NCBI RefSeq assembly: GCF_051401765.1
Contig: NC_135064.1
Coordinates: forward strand, 20,744,001 to 20,808,000
DNA from: Calliopsis andreniformis
Lineage: Eukaryota > Arthropoda > Insecta > Hymenoptera > Andrenidae
DNA: 64,000 bases
Direction of reading: 5' to 3'
The notes beneath the pieces were generated by a model. The model ran no database searches. It was given only the letters and a program-made list of their open reading frames with translations, and had not been told where the DNA came from. Positions 49,376-62,179 of this stretch are shown piece after piece; within the stretch, counting starts at the first letter, position 1; every line of letters begins with the position of its first letter. The translations under genes and the position numbers were made by a program.

Positions 49376-51449
49376 TCAAAGATGCCCAGCATCTAAGGCC
49401 TTATTGATATCACTGACTAACATCCCGAGGATAGGTCTGTGCTCGGATTCCTGTCTGAAAACAGAGTCTAAGAAGTCGGAATGCGTTAAGAAGTCGAACA
49501 CTTGGTCACACCGGTCCTGAGATTTGTCCGTCAGATGTGGTTTTATTAGTGCATGTACTGCGGTTCTACAGCGTTCCAAGGACTTGATTAGATAGAGCCT
49601 GTCGAAACTGAACTCCAACTCGTAGAACGACACCACTGACATTGCCACCGCTCTCAGGGCAGTCCTTATTTCAGCCAATTTTGCATCGTCGCTCGCGTTC
49701 AATTGCTGGTTGCGTTGTAAGAGCCCTACCTGTAAAAATTCATTCATTTAATGTGTTTCTCAGAATCGTGTAATCCAATTGTAAGATAGCTTATCTGATT
49801 CTCTATACAATAAGTGTATTAGCTTGGAGTTATTAATGAAATAATCTTGAATTGGACAATTTATTAGAGTACTGGACTATCTGCAGTGGTGGATAAAAGA
49901 AAGTTCAGAATTGGTCTTTACATATATGAGTATTAAAAGTTTCTATAATCTTGGGTTGATGTATAAATTCAATTTTCCTCTTTTTTCATGGATCAAACGT
50001 TTCTATGTTACAAAATAGTTCTATCAATTAGTATCATAATATCAACAATTACCCAGAGAAAAAAGGAAGTAGCGACGTGGCACGAATTTATGTATCAATC
50101 CACATATATTTTACTTCATAGGAATAAGATTTATCTAGTCTGGAATATCTTTTCACTAAGCTCTTCATAAATATTCCACAATTTCTTTTCCTACAATTAG
50201 AGTATTTTTTCATTTCGCTGACTTTTCAAACTTTCTTCATTTCACCACTATGACCAGAATCAAATGGTTAACTATCCTACACAATTTCTCCTATACCCAG
50301 GTACCTTAATAGACAGTTTGACGATGTTTTTTAAAACCTTCTCAGGCTGTTTCTTGTCTAAACTAGAATTAGTTTTCGCAGCTCGCTCCATGAGCTTGTA
50401 AAGATTGTCTAAAAGCGACGTTGTGGCATCGTCTATCAGGAGTGATCTTCCGGCCCCTGTAGATACCACTCTGCCGAGGAGTTTCTTCTGAGCGCGAAGC
50501 CCTAAATCACGCGCCCGACTTCCGGTGCCGCCGGCGGGATAAGATCCGCCGTTCAATGTAGTCGCCGACTGCATCACTGGAAAAGATTGTTCACACTACA
50601 TATTTGCTTGGTATCAGTTGAATTTATGATTTTTCTCTTGGCTTATGAAAAGAATGGCTAACATATAGAACATAGGGTGCTTTAAAAATAATGGAACAAT
50701 TTCTCAGTGCTACGTTGTAGATACTGATGGATAATGGTCGTGCTTCATTTCAGATTATACACATACATTTACTGCAAACTGGTAGATAGTAAATATTATG
50801 CTATTATATTGGATTGAATTATAAAAACGTTTATTTGCATATAATTCTTGGAATTAAGAAAGTAAATCTTACGTACAGTGGACCTTATTTAGGACTTAAC
50901 GAAATGTATGTATTTGTATATATATTACAATATATATGTTACAAAAAATTTGTATGCAAATGCTGATAAAGAAATGGAATCTACTTCGAAATTTTTTTCT
51001 GTCCTCAAGTACTGTAACTTGTGTTTTACTTTTTATATTTTATATATTTTTGCATGTTATATGCACTCTGTGATTTTTTTCAGGTTTGAAATAACGCTTA
51101 AAAATTGGTAATAAAAATGGACAACAGTTTTTCATAAAATTTCGATCGAGATAATTTCTAGCTACTTTGCACGTGGCTCATCCTCACCACTAATAGTATT
51201 TCTTCGCCCACGTGCATTCTGTGTCGGACAACCCAGAGCAAAAAGCCAGATATTAAACGCAGACATCAATTATTACTGAAAATAACAATTCTCCTAAACT
51301 TCGTCGTACTTACATGGGTAGACACCCTGTATAAATTTCTCTCAAACTTTAAATTCTGCTTTACTCTCTGCTGATTAATGTCCATATTTTACCGTAATGC
51401 TAATTTAGATGATCGCATGATACGTGTGCAAGAACTTACCATCAAACAT
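49376..51449 (-). CDS. TNFAIP8 (TIPE) family protein, sigmar-like
   Basis: Three coding exons, 51440-51449, 50305-50576 and 49376-49729, 211 residues (human members 184-198). The first coding exon holds only ATG-TTT-GAT plus one base before the donor GTAAGT. The junction codon then gives MFDVMQSATTLNGG. The body matches the TIPE fold: LRAQKKLLGRVV, SLLIDDATTSLLDNLYKL, VLKNIVKLSIK, VGLLQRNQQLN, AMSVVSFYELEFSFDRLYL, CRTAVHALIKPHLT, VFDFLTHSDFLDSVF. These are six or more amphipathic helices forming a lipid-binding cavity. Family members transfer or sense phosphoinositides and modulate apoptosis and immunity. The fly member Sigmar affects autophagy and the cytoskeleton. The N-terminal Gly/Ser-rich 20 residues are an insect-type extension. 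The introns are 575 and 863 bp. Confidence 0.93.
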
Positions 51450-51545
51450 TGGTAGACAGTTGTTTCCCCTAGGCGATAACGGGATTGTGAATGAAATAAA
51501 GGGGCAGTGTTCTGTGAGCACGGCTCGAAACTCAGTCAAAAGTAA
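51440..51545 (-). other. First coding exon plus 5'UTR of the TNFAIP8-like gene
   Basis: Upstream of the ATG a reasonable acceptor (GGTTCTTTTAG) lies just before 51545. The exon could therefore be internal, with a further untranslated first exon far upstream. The donor at 51439-51438 (GTAAGT) is strong. Confidence 0.4.
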
Positions 51546-52914
51546 CTAAAAGAACCAAGGGCATGAAATGAATTCGGCGCTCGTATAAAATCGCATAAAA
51601 TAATATTATGAAATGAAACGAGCAACGTAAAGCGATACTGCGTGGTGTTCTTATCGCAGGAGCATTGCACAGATCATAGCTCGTGTACCTTGATTGCAGT
51701 CGGTCACGGCTACAAGATGATAGAGCAGCCAGCTCTGCAATTCCATTACTGCTGTACCCCACGCCACCTGAAAAAAGGATATCATCTGATACCTTCTTCA
51801 GCTCGTTTCTTGATATTGCAAAAAGAATAGATTAGATACGTCGCTTTATTTCCTTCATTTCTTTATAAATATTATATACAAGGTGCAAAGAATATACGTG
51901 GCGATATTTTAAAGTGTGGTAGGAGAGCTCGAATGGAACGCAAATGCATCTATAAAATTAGAGTCCTCTGATTTTGGTAGTTTAGTATACAGGTATGTTA
52001 ACTTTAAGGTATTATTATTGCAAATTGGAGGCAGATCGAATATTATGTCATAGGATATTTTGTGTTACACTTGGGCTCTCTCACCATCCTTGAAAATATT
52101 ACCACGTATATTTTTTACACCTGTTTGATAACAGGTTGGAAGAAATTTTAAGAGGTGGTTCTACATAGAAGATAGGGCGAAATTGCATTTCTGGATTCAT
52201 TTCAGAGTTATTAATTGTTGGAGAAGCGTCTAGAATTCGCGAGAAATGTGTCTGACTTGGAACTTACTCTACTGCCGCTGGACATTAGTTAGATTAGACT
52301 AAGCAAAGTCAGTAGATCAAGTCTCAAGTCAGACACATTTCATATGTATTTTAGGCATTTTCTTAAGAATTAATAACTCGAAAACGAAGCCTGAAAGTAC
52401 TCACAAGTAAAACTCGTTTATTTTAAATAATATCGAACTACAGTGTTACACTGAGCTTATAACGAAGGGATATTGTATTTATACGATTTATCCCATCAAA
52501 ATATAACAAACACCCCGAGTATAATAAATTTTCCTTTCAATAATATTTATTATTCTCTTTCGAATGTTCATTATCAGCACTGAATACAATCTAGAATGTG
52601 CATCTAGTATATCAAACGAAAAATGATTCACGATAAGAAAACATACACTTAACATTGCAACGATAACGATTGTCTGAACTGACGTGTATCGAAAGTGATA
52701 CGATGTGCATGAAGGTGTTCAAATGAATCATCTTCGTACCACCAAATCATCATCGGGAATTCGCGTCCAACCAAAAGATTAAATTATAAGCACATAGTAA
52801 CATACATGCTCCCTCACTCGTAATATTCGTGTCAGTAGTCGAGGTCAAACTCGATACACTGAAAATGGGACATAACATGCTTCGTTATGCTAGTGTTATG
52901 AACTAATATATTTA
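51546..52914. other. Non-coding DNA upstream of the TNFAIP8-like ATG
   Basis: AT-rich. No exon supported. Possibly an intron if a distal first exon is used. Confidence 0.45.
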
Positions 52915-53096
52915 TAGGGTGTCCCAGAATTGAAGGTCTAAGTGGATGAATTTATTCCACTTGAAAAAAAAAGTAGAAAATGAAAAATAAAATACTTAAT
53001 ATGAATCGATCTTTGTGTAGAAACAAAGTGATTTCGAATTTTAGTTAAGTACACCTGCACTGGCCTACAGTTTAAAAAGTACTATTCGTGTCCCAC

Positions 53097-53146
53097 GAGA
53101 TGTCCCTTGGAAAGCATTAGGAGCAATGTATACCAGGAGTGTTCTC
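53097..53146. repeat. Palindromic hairpin element, copy D (50 bp)
   Basis: 22-nt arm, 6-nt loop (AGGAGC) and 22-nt arm, same register as copies B and C but more diverged. The flanks extend the palindrome: GTACTATTCGTGTCCCAC on the left pairs with ATGGAACACGAATAATAGTA on the right. Confidence 0.65.
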
Positions 53147-53184
53147 ATGGAACACGAATAATAGTAATATTATTAGTATCTCGA

Positions 53185-53234
53185 AAGAAGTCTCCTGGAA
53201 TGTATCAGTTGCAATGCTTTTCATGAGACTTCTC
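53185..53234. repeat. Palindromic hairpin element, copy E (50 bp)
   Basis: Left arm begins AAGAAGTCTCCTGGAA, loop AGTTGC, right arm ends TGAGACTTCTC. Only 38 bp separate it from copy D, and the AGTAATATTATTAGTA between them resembles shared flank sequence. Confidence 0.65.
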
Positions 53235-53446
53235 TCAGTATTTAAAGGTGAAACATGGGGTGAGAGTCATGTTTTCAGTTCCCAGTAGATAGAGTCAACT
53301 GGTCAGCCATAGAACATCCCACGCCCAACCTCATCAAAATTCAAGCTCAATTTTCTCGAAACCGAAGCGTCAGATCAAAAACTTCTATTTCACATTTCCC
53401 ACTTATTTTTTCACGCAGAATGTACTACCGACACTGGAACATCCTG

Positions 53447-56400
53447 TATAGAGAATCTGAAAAGGTACGACCGCATGGCGGTTGAATCGATTTGTAAGGA
53501 GCGTCAAGGCAAGCCAGATACTCTTATTCTCATTTGTCGAAGTACATAGGGGCAAATGGAAACGGCGACGACAAGACGTTGCCTAGGCCTCTTCCCGATA
53601 CGGCCGAACCTCGACGAGCATCTCGAGAACGCGCCGAACACATCGATTATCGGACGTGTCTAAGCACATTTCGAAATTTCCTGTCATCCAGCTCGAACCT
53701 TCAAGGACCTCGATCCGGGAGGAGGATCTTCTGTCGTTCTGTCCCACTCGAAGGCATCTGAAGTACTTGAAAACGTACTCGAGTTATTGAAACGGTGTAA
53801 TCTATACCCTGGATCGACTGAACCGAGTGAAATTGGAAACTGCTGCAGCCTCTGTGACAACGGGACATCGAACGTAGGAAAGGCGGAAGAGTGCCTTTTG
53901 AGATCGCGGGAAATTAAAATTTATAAATAAGCGAGGACCTGCGTACGTTGAATTTTCTCAAGAATTGCAAATACGTGGAAAATCGATGGAGAGGAAATAT
54001 TGATAAAAAGGGTAAGGTTAAAAGAATAAGTAAATTCAAGGGATGTCGAGGGAAAATTCTTACAATCCTCTTTCAATTCACAATTCTTCCTGTTCTTATC
54101 CCCTTGCCTCATGAATTTTTTTCAGGTACTTGAATTTAAGTTACAATTATTTACTCGAAGCAACTTTAAAATTAGTTACCATTGGTTACTTAACGATTAT
54201 ACTCTTTCTTCATATTCTCCTTGTCAGTATATAGCATTTTCTTAAAGACAATATTTCTGTACCTCAGAGCCAGACTAACCCAAGTCCATTTTTGTTACTT
54301 TTCAGGAGAGCCGAAAAACAAATGCGATTACCTATTTCTTAACACAGTATTTGAAGTACTCTATACTATTAAATCTTCTTCACTTATAACAAAATTTCAC
54401 TAAATTCCTATTATTCTATTAAAATTAAGAAAAACCAGTAAGATTCTGTAAGAAACCAAATTTTGAAAAAAAGTAGACTTACTCTTTCCTTGGATCAGTC
54501 TGTCTCCGAGGTACAGATTTTTCAAAAATGACGGAGTTATGATTCTTTTGGAACGCAAAATTAGAAAAGAAAAAAGAAATCGGCGACCCACGAGCCTGGT
54601 CCTCCTGTCAGGTACAGAAATACGACTGCATAGTAACGTGCATTGTCTATAATGCATAATTCGATATGTACCGCTTTAATTAAAGGTCACCTATATAGTA
54701 CGTACTAATTTGTATACACTCCGCTTATGCAAGCACGAGCGGCATTCCTAATGTTCCCCAGTGTCCATTAACGACCAAATTAAATTCCATTTGAAATGGG
54801 TTTTAATTGATGTATCCCCGTATCGGGACACCCTAGAAGGCTATACGAGAAAACAAGTGATCGATCGGAGGGACTTTCGCTCTCTTTTCTCCAGCTGCTT
54901 CGCTAACTACGATCGATCGAGTTGCTACATGCGCCAATTAGATGGCTGCTCTGTGGTTCGAGTGGCCGTATTAAACAGTTTATTCGCTACCAAAGTCGTT
55001 GACTGTGCGACGCTTTTCTTCATCGGCATTCCACGAATTCTTTCACCAATTACAGCCACCGCTGTTTCATTAATTACACGATTTCTACCATTGGGATTAT
55101 TCTCTAAAACGTTCCGCTTTCTTTTGCGTAAACAATACCGCGGAAAGAATGCGTTTCAGGAAACGGAGGTCTTTGTAAGGACATTCTGGACCTCGTACAG
55201 GTTTAATGGCGCTGTATTTTACGGTGTAAATACTGCTTGTTCTTTTCATTCCGTTTAACTCGATACGAGAAAATTCGATTGTGTGAAACGCTGGGAAACG
55301 CTGGGAAACGCAGGCCAGGCTGTGTGAAACGGCTTCCGGAGCAGCCTTAAAAGCGGGTCAGATTTCATTGTGATTCTTTTCTATTGGAACAGAAAATGAC
55401 GGAGCTCGGTTAAGCTTAAAAAGAAATAAAGTTATTTTTATTATCTAGAAACGCAAGGTGCATTGTGACTCATACTGCGCAAAAATATATTAGTTAATCT
55501 TATGTATGTAATCTTGAAATATTGCATGAGTCAAGGCTTTGAAGATAAAATTTAGTTACACGCGAAACCTTTCGACACTAATTATTTAAAACTGAGTCAT
55601 ATCCAGTAGAACTCAGTTTTTTAAGGAGTTATTAAGTTGATAAGTTTCACAGGAAACTTTTAAATTCTAGAATTTTTTTGTAATTTATCAGTAAAAATAA
55701 TGCCAAATTTTTTTCTACTGAAAGGTATATTTCTTAGGTTTATTGTACATTTTTATGAAGAAATATTATTAACTGAGGGAGAATAGATAAAACTTTGAAG
55801 TTCTTGACGATCTCTGAATTTTAATTTTGCATGTTGTTTCAAAGTAGCGACTGAGGTGAAGTCGAAATATGGAATTTTAAGAAGTGAGATCGTCAAGAAT
55901 TTCTAAATTTTATCTACTTCTAACATCCATGTGGCTTGGTGCAATATTTCTTTTAATTAATAATATTTCCTCATGATAATTTAGGATAATATAGCCAAGA
56001 GATGTTCTTTAAGTAGGAAATCATTAATTTTAGGAATTTCTAAATTACCATCTCGCGTGTGCATTCAGAATGTTAGAATGTTGAATTCCATTTGCAGACA
56101 CTATTTATCATGTCTGACTTCATCTAGCAAATGGAGTTCATGTGAACAGAAAGACCAATCGAAACTGATGTTATCGTTCGAAAAGAATATTTCTACAGAA
56201 GCTGAAAAAGGAAAGCCAAAACATAGAAACAGGTATAGGGTCCTTCAGACTTGGGCATCGTCATTCCTATAATTAGTTATCTGCTTCGTATTATCGCGAT
56301 ACTACGAAGGACACAACTAAACCACGTCTTTCGACACACGCAAACCCCGTTTTTCAAAAAATATTTGCGTACTCTTTAACTTCTATTTCTCTCTGCATAT

Positions 56401-57000
56401 TCACAAATTTCAACGTTACAAATTCACTGAACAACCAAACTCAATAAAAATATTTCAAATCGAAAAATTAATTTCCACGAAATTCGAAGGGGGAACAATA
56501 AAATTCGAAAATTCATGAGCAGATGAAATCAAGGAAGTTACTAAACTTATTCACATTAATTAAAATTCTATTTAAGCAGTTCATGTGGCCATAAAAGGTT
56601 CTGTGATGCTCTTGTGGCGAAAGAATCCAGGTCTAAAAAAAATTATCAAAAGAATATCGCATCCAGCCATCCTCAACAGCATCCTTTAAAAGACTTTTCA
56701 GTACATCCAGCATTACAGTCAATAAAAAAAGAAGCAGATTATAAAGCAAACCCAGCACTTGAAGTTTCGAGAATTTCAAGTTTCAAAAGCTTCGAGGGTT
56801 TCGAAATTTCACAAAGTTTCAGATTCCAGTCTCTCGAATTTAAAACTCAGGTCCCAACCCACCCCTAATACCAAACTCACTCGACCAACTTCCACAAAAA
56901 TGCTTCAAAGCCCCAAACCTTCAGCTCCCACAAAATACAAAGGCGAGAACAAATAAAATTAAAAAATTCAGCATCTATGCAATATAATATTCAAAAATTC
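53447..57000. other. Non-coding DNA
   Basis: GC-richer patches at about 53.5-53.9 and 54.8-55.3 kb carry open frames without recognisable domains. A short direct reiteration of GCTGGGAAAC occurs at about 55290-55310. Low-complexity GAATTTCAAGTTTC-like words lie at about 56760-56830. No gene supported. Confidence 0.4.
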
Positions 57001-57650
57001 ATTATTTTATCATACATCCTCGGGCGATACGAATGACTTTCCATGCATTTTTCATCGGAAGGTCGAAATAACGATTGGCTCGCTATTCTCACGGAACCAT
57101 TAAGGGTCAGAAGGCTCCTTCTTTCACCCCTCACCCCCCCCCACCCCTGACGATTTTCTTAACGTTTTTCTTTTTACATTGAAAGATGCAGCTGTCACAC
57201 AGGCAGCTGTGCAACTGGCACGAACCTCCTTGTTAAACTGAGCATCTTGTCTGGGAATATATCCACCACCTGCCCCCCGACAAACGTGTTGAGCCTCTCG
57301 GCACAAACGCACACCGTGCCAGGACGCACGCGCGCCAGCTCGTGTAGGCAAAGTTACGAGACGGATTATGCCCTGTCTACGGAGGTCGCATGTTCCTCTG
57401 TTAAATACAACTTTTGGGAGAGGGGTCCTGGGTCGATGGAAGTCGCCCCATTCCGATGCTCGCGTGCCTCTCCATTTTCGCCAGCGAATCCAGAGAACCG
57501 TAACATTCCGTCGATTCCACGACCTCAGTATCGAGTTTTCGCAATTTATAACTTAGAGGGTTCACCCTTTGGTGATGGCCTTCGACAGCGGCGTATAGGC
57601 TCACATTTCTTCGTATGTCGATGTTGGATTCACGTAGAATGACATAGTTG
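57001..57650. promoter_or_regulatory. GC/CpG-rich island
   Basis: A GC-rich block upstream of the TNFAIP8-like gene, with open frames in several frames, consistent with composition only. It could be a promoter or enhancer. Strand undetermined. Confidence 0.25.
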
Positions 57651-60600
57651 TTCTATTTGAGATTGTTCTATATTACTTTCTGTAGAGTAGTCCGTTATAG
57701 TTGATGTGAAATTGTTAGGTCATCCCTTGACTCTTTGAAGCACGGAATTTTAGAACATAGAAGAGCCCATGTTGCAAAGGAATTTCATTCTTGTGAGATA
57801 TGATTAAGGAGGTTTGTTTTTACTATTAGGGTAAAAGTGAACTGTTGTGCTTCAAGTAAGTTTAATTTTTCAAGATGAATTAAATATGGTTGAGGTTTCA
57901 AGAATTATAACTTAGAATCATAACTGTTCGTATTAAATTACCTTACAACGTTTTGTTGTCAAAGAGATCCTGCAATGTGTGTGTACCTCGAAAAAAGATT
58001 GTAGCAAGGGGAAGATTGGTGCTTACGAAACGCAGTGTTTCCCTCCACGAATGGTTAATTCAAGACCGACAGGGACACGTTCAACACGGTTACGTAGGTG
58101 CTGTGTGGGAAAGCCAGCGTTACAGCAACAACCTGTCGCACGAGCTATCGCGAGCGACTCATTTGAATTAGAATAGTCTAATTATTACAAATATTGTTAC
58201 ACATGCAGCGTTGCTCCACGCCGACATATCATTAACCGACTTTGTCTACGACCTGTAGTTTTATTACAACTAACGAGTGGAAAATACAATGCCTCGATCG
58301 TTAGTTCAAATTTTGCGTAAGATTAAATTAGATACCATTATAAGTATACAATAGCCCCTCCTGGTTGGGAGTCCACTTTTTTCTACTGATTTGTGTCAAC
58401 AGATAATCTGACCCTGATTAATCTTCGCTCACTAGGCGTGATTGAACGTTTGCCCACGTGTAGTTAATAGGCTACTGCTTATCACTGGCACGATAATACG
58501 GTCAACACAGGATGTGAGTCATCCACTAATGAAGATTTCAATTTCTGTAATTTTCATTTGATGCTCGCTGGGCGCTGATAGTGGAGCAGGCTTGGGTTGT
58601 TTTAGTGGAATTAGGAATGACAGGATATCTGAAAAATGGTTTGAATAAATATTTGATCGAATGAAAGAAAGATAAAAAATTGTTTTTTTGAGAGTCAAAT
58701 ACCGAAATAATCTAAACAAAATCATGTCTCTTTAAATAAACTAACATATGATTATTTGAAATAACAGCCAAATAAGATAATGTATTATTTTAATACTCAT
58801 TTTCCAAATAGTTTATTTCGATAATGCCCAAGACCACAATGGAAACATATTTAATTTCATTTTCACCAGGAAGTGCTCTCGGAAATCGATTAGTAACGTT
58901 CTCACGAAGCTTTTATGAAACATAAAAATTCAAAGTTTTATTAGTGATGACGCACATCCCGAGTGACAGCGTTTCTTGCTTCAAACTCTTGAACATGGAT
59001 GCACGTGTGTAAAAAATTCCTCTTCTCTGCCCCGTTTTATTCGTTCTTGCTATATTTCATTTACCCCTTTCGCTAAATGAGAACTTAGATACTCTAGTAA
59101 GATAATTGGATTAATTCCTGGAACAGAATCGTTACCCTACCTCGTTTGAAGTCTACGGGCAGTGTTAATCGATAGACTTAAACAAGGACTATTATATTTT
59201 AGAGAGAGAGTACATATAACATTACTAGTATTGAAATACACAGTTGCTTTTAGAGGATTTAATTAAGGTAAGTTAAGATATTCCATGCATATAAATATGG
59301 AGAAAGGCTGCTAGAAAATCTACTTTTAATTGTAATAATTTATTTATTATTTATTTACTTATAATATTTAACTACTTCCAAAATTGTGATGTATCACCTT
59401 TTCTATTGCACCACGATTTTAAAAACACCTTGTATAACTCCATTCGCTCACATGCCACAGTCGTCATATTTTCAGTAAAAATATGCACTGCAATTTTATG
59501 CAAAATTGAACTCTAATCGATGATCTGAATAGCATACATTTTTCCAGTATTTCAATGCAAGCGTAGAAAATCGATAATTGTCCCGCGAATTGGTTTATTA
59601 CATGTCGCAAGAGCAGTGCGCGAATAAAATGTATCCACGAGGAACTGAAAGACTTATAAAAGGTTAAATCTTCAGTGGTTCTGCTCGTAATTAAAAACAG
59701 GCGGTGAGAGCGCGCTAGCGCACAAGAGCCTCATTCATTGCACGGTTAGATACTCGTGAACATTATCTACTTGCGCACTTTGTGGAGATTAACGACTGCA
59801 TAATTTATTTATAAAGATAAATATTAGTTACGGAATCGCAGATTTTCGCTAGACTTTTTTATGAATCTAGAGAAAAGTTGTAGAACTGTATTTAATTGTT
59901 ATTAATTGGAAATAGAGCAGAAGTTATCTGAAAAATTATCTGGGGTAATATAAAAAGATACGCGAAAAGCAGAAACTTGAATGATGAATTTTTTGCTCAG
60001 CTAAATAAATTAAGAAGAACTGAATCAGTCGAAATGGATCATTTATTAAGAAAATGGTGTAAGGTCATTTCTGAGAGAAATTAAGGGACTGAATATTTTA
60101 GATATAATCAAAAAACTGTTTAATTTTAATCATTAATTTAGGAAATATTGACATACACCAGTTTCACAATAAATAATCCAAATGACTGATAGATCGTTCA
60201 ACAATTTTCTAAAATTAAGTTTCTAAGCAATCAAAATATACATACATATGTAGATAAAAACGATTAAAATAATATAGTAACAATGACCATACATATTGTT
60301 AAAGTGAAGTAAGTAATAAAAGCATAGAGTTCAAACAAAATAGAATTTCCTTCCCCCGAAGAGAAACTTTGGACCTCCCAGTGTTAATTAAAAAATAATA
60401 TACGAGATAATTAAGGAAGGAATATAATTACAATTATATTCACCAGCGCTCAACCAAAGTGAACAATCTAAATTCGCTTTTATAACTCGGATCAGATCTA
60501 TACTTTTTTTCGACTCAACAGTTTGCTAAAAAACTAACGAAGCCAGTGCTACGTCGCTTTATTAACCGAAAAAAGAGATGTTTGTTTCCACTGTGTTACC

Positions 60601-61019
60601 CACCCCGTTTTTTTGTCCTCCAATGCGCGTCCGTGCGAACGAGAATTACTCCACCGTGAAAATTTCACGCTTTGTCGATAATCGATTAATCCGCGATACC
60701 TAAAAGCCTTCGATCGTTACTTCTAAATATACAAGGGGTTTATCCCGATATTATATTCTGTGTCGGTATGTTTTCCACGATGACAGATGCACATGCAATA
60801 AATTAAGTTATACGCGTCCGTTCGGCCATGACTAAGTGACGCAATTAAGCGGACGCTGTCCGTTTTTGCGAAACCGTTTCTCCTAGTCGCACACGTGCTT
60901 TTTCCTTCGTGAAACACAGTAACGTAAACGCATCAGTATTAACTTATTCACTCTTAGCTTAAAAAGATGTCTAATCCTGATAGAACATGTTTTATTTCAA
61001 GTTGCAGTTTGTTTCTAGC
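57651..61019. other. AT-rich non-coding DNA
   Basis: No exon, RNA gene or clear full-length repeat was supported. An isolated AAACACCTTGTATA terminus near 59430 resembles the inverted-repeat elements but has no partner. Confidence 0.4.
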
Positions 61020-61405
61020 GTTAAGGCACGTTCAAACTAGTCGAGCTACTTGAATTGAAAAAGTCGAAAGGATCGTAAATTCACTTACAGATTGAAAGGA
61101 TATTTTAAGGCAAGTAAAATAATACGTTCACATTGCTCAATTTGATTCGAGCCACTTGAATTCAAGTACATAACTTGTCTAGTCTGAACGAACCTAGAGG
61201 AAATAGAAGCTTGAAAGGATATTTCGAGTCAAGTAAAATAACACGTTCACATTAGTCGATTCGATTCATGTAACTTGGCTAATATGAACAAGCTCAAACG
61301 AAATAGAAGCTTGAAAGAATATTTCAAGTTCAATCATAACTTCACATTCATCAAGTTATCAAAAATTGCCCGAAGTAAGTTAACTTGACCCATCTGAACG
61401 AGCCT
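61020..61405. repeat. Degenerate tandem repeat, unit about 100-119 bp
   Basis: The marker TTGAAAGRAT recurs at 61092, 61211 and 61311. Each is followed by AAGTAAAATAA-like words, CGTTCACATT and ACTTGAATTCAAGT-like words, and GAACGAGCCT-like words. A partial unit precedes at about 61030. Three to four diverged copies. Confidence 0.65.
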
Positions 61406-61689
61406 TTACATCCTCATACTGCTAAAAGCAATTTTTGGCGCGATAATATCGCAACAACATCTATACGTCTTTAATCACTGAAAACCAGACAAAAAGTGTC
61501 TTAAATTCTCACTAAATATTCGCGCAAAATTCCCTAAACTGTTTCTTACAACTTAATTCTTCAACATTCATAGAAAACAACATTCCAGGATAAAGTTTGC
61601 AGTTAACGGGTTCCCTTCGATGACGCATCGACCCGCCACTGAATCCTCTGCACCAATATCGCGTTCCAATCGCTATTAAACCGTCCCGT

Positions 61690-62170
61690 ATCATGCAACG
61701 GAAAATTGCTCTCGTCCGCTTCGGATTAATTTAAATTTTGGGCGCGCACTAACCTCTGCTGAAGTTCTGGGCCGCGAATGCGACCACACGCTCGACGGTG
61801 AAGTTTCTCTTTCCCGACGGTCGGATAATAGATTTATTGCTTTATCGTATCGTTTCCTCGTTCCACCACGCTTTGCTCGACCGCGGCGAATATCACTGGA
61901 CGTGACAGCTCTGCCGTCTGTTTCGCCGAATTGGTCGCAAGCGACACGGCTCAAGAGCGTGCGAGAAAAACGGAGAATTGCACCGGTCGCGACAGAAGAC
62001 GCACACGAGTCGCGCGAGCCTCGCACACGGTCTCTTCGAGCGAACGAACGAACGTCGTCTGTTGTGGCTGCGAACCCACCCCGGTTACCATGGAATCATC
62101 GTTCCGCGAGGTGGGGCGCACGCAGCTACCTCGGGCGACTTCGCGGCAGCGATAGTCGGAAAAAGCGAGC
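61690..62170 (-). promoter_or_regulatory. CpG island with minus-strand donor, possible distal first exon/promoter
   Basis: GC and CpG-dense block. On the minus strand, CTTCAGCAGAG-GTTAGTGCG makes a good donor, with exon end at 61754, suggesting an untranslated first exon. The next gene on this strand is the TNFAIP8-like gene, whose first coding exon has an upstream acceptor near 51545. A first intron of about 10 kb would connect them. Open frames on both strands are attributed to composition. Confidence 0.4.
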
Positions 62171-62179
62171 CGAGTTGTA

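Larger units (their letters stand above)
52915..53446. mobile_element. TA-flanked inverted-repeat element, about 530 bp, containing two hairpins
   Basis: Left end TAGGGTGTCCCAGAATTGAA and right end (reverse complement) CAGGATGTTCCAGTGTC, bordered by TA. Its interior shares an exact 20-base match (ACGCTTCGGTTTCGAGAAAA) with the element at 62180-62798 in the opposite orientation, so both belong to one family. Hairpin copies D and E lie inside it. Confidence 0.6.

Noticed and set aside
50665..51335. Possible element between TAGGGTGC and CACCCTGTATA
   Set aside because: Ends agree over only about seven bases and TNFAIP8-like intron sequence lies between. Left as coincidence.
54761..55258. Plus-strand open frame of 165 codons
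   Set aside because: No homology recognised, no start context or splice signals, and hydrophobic and Arg stretches without a pattern. Kept as non-coding.
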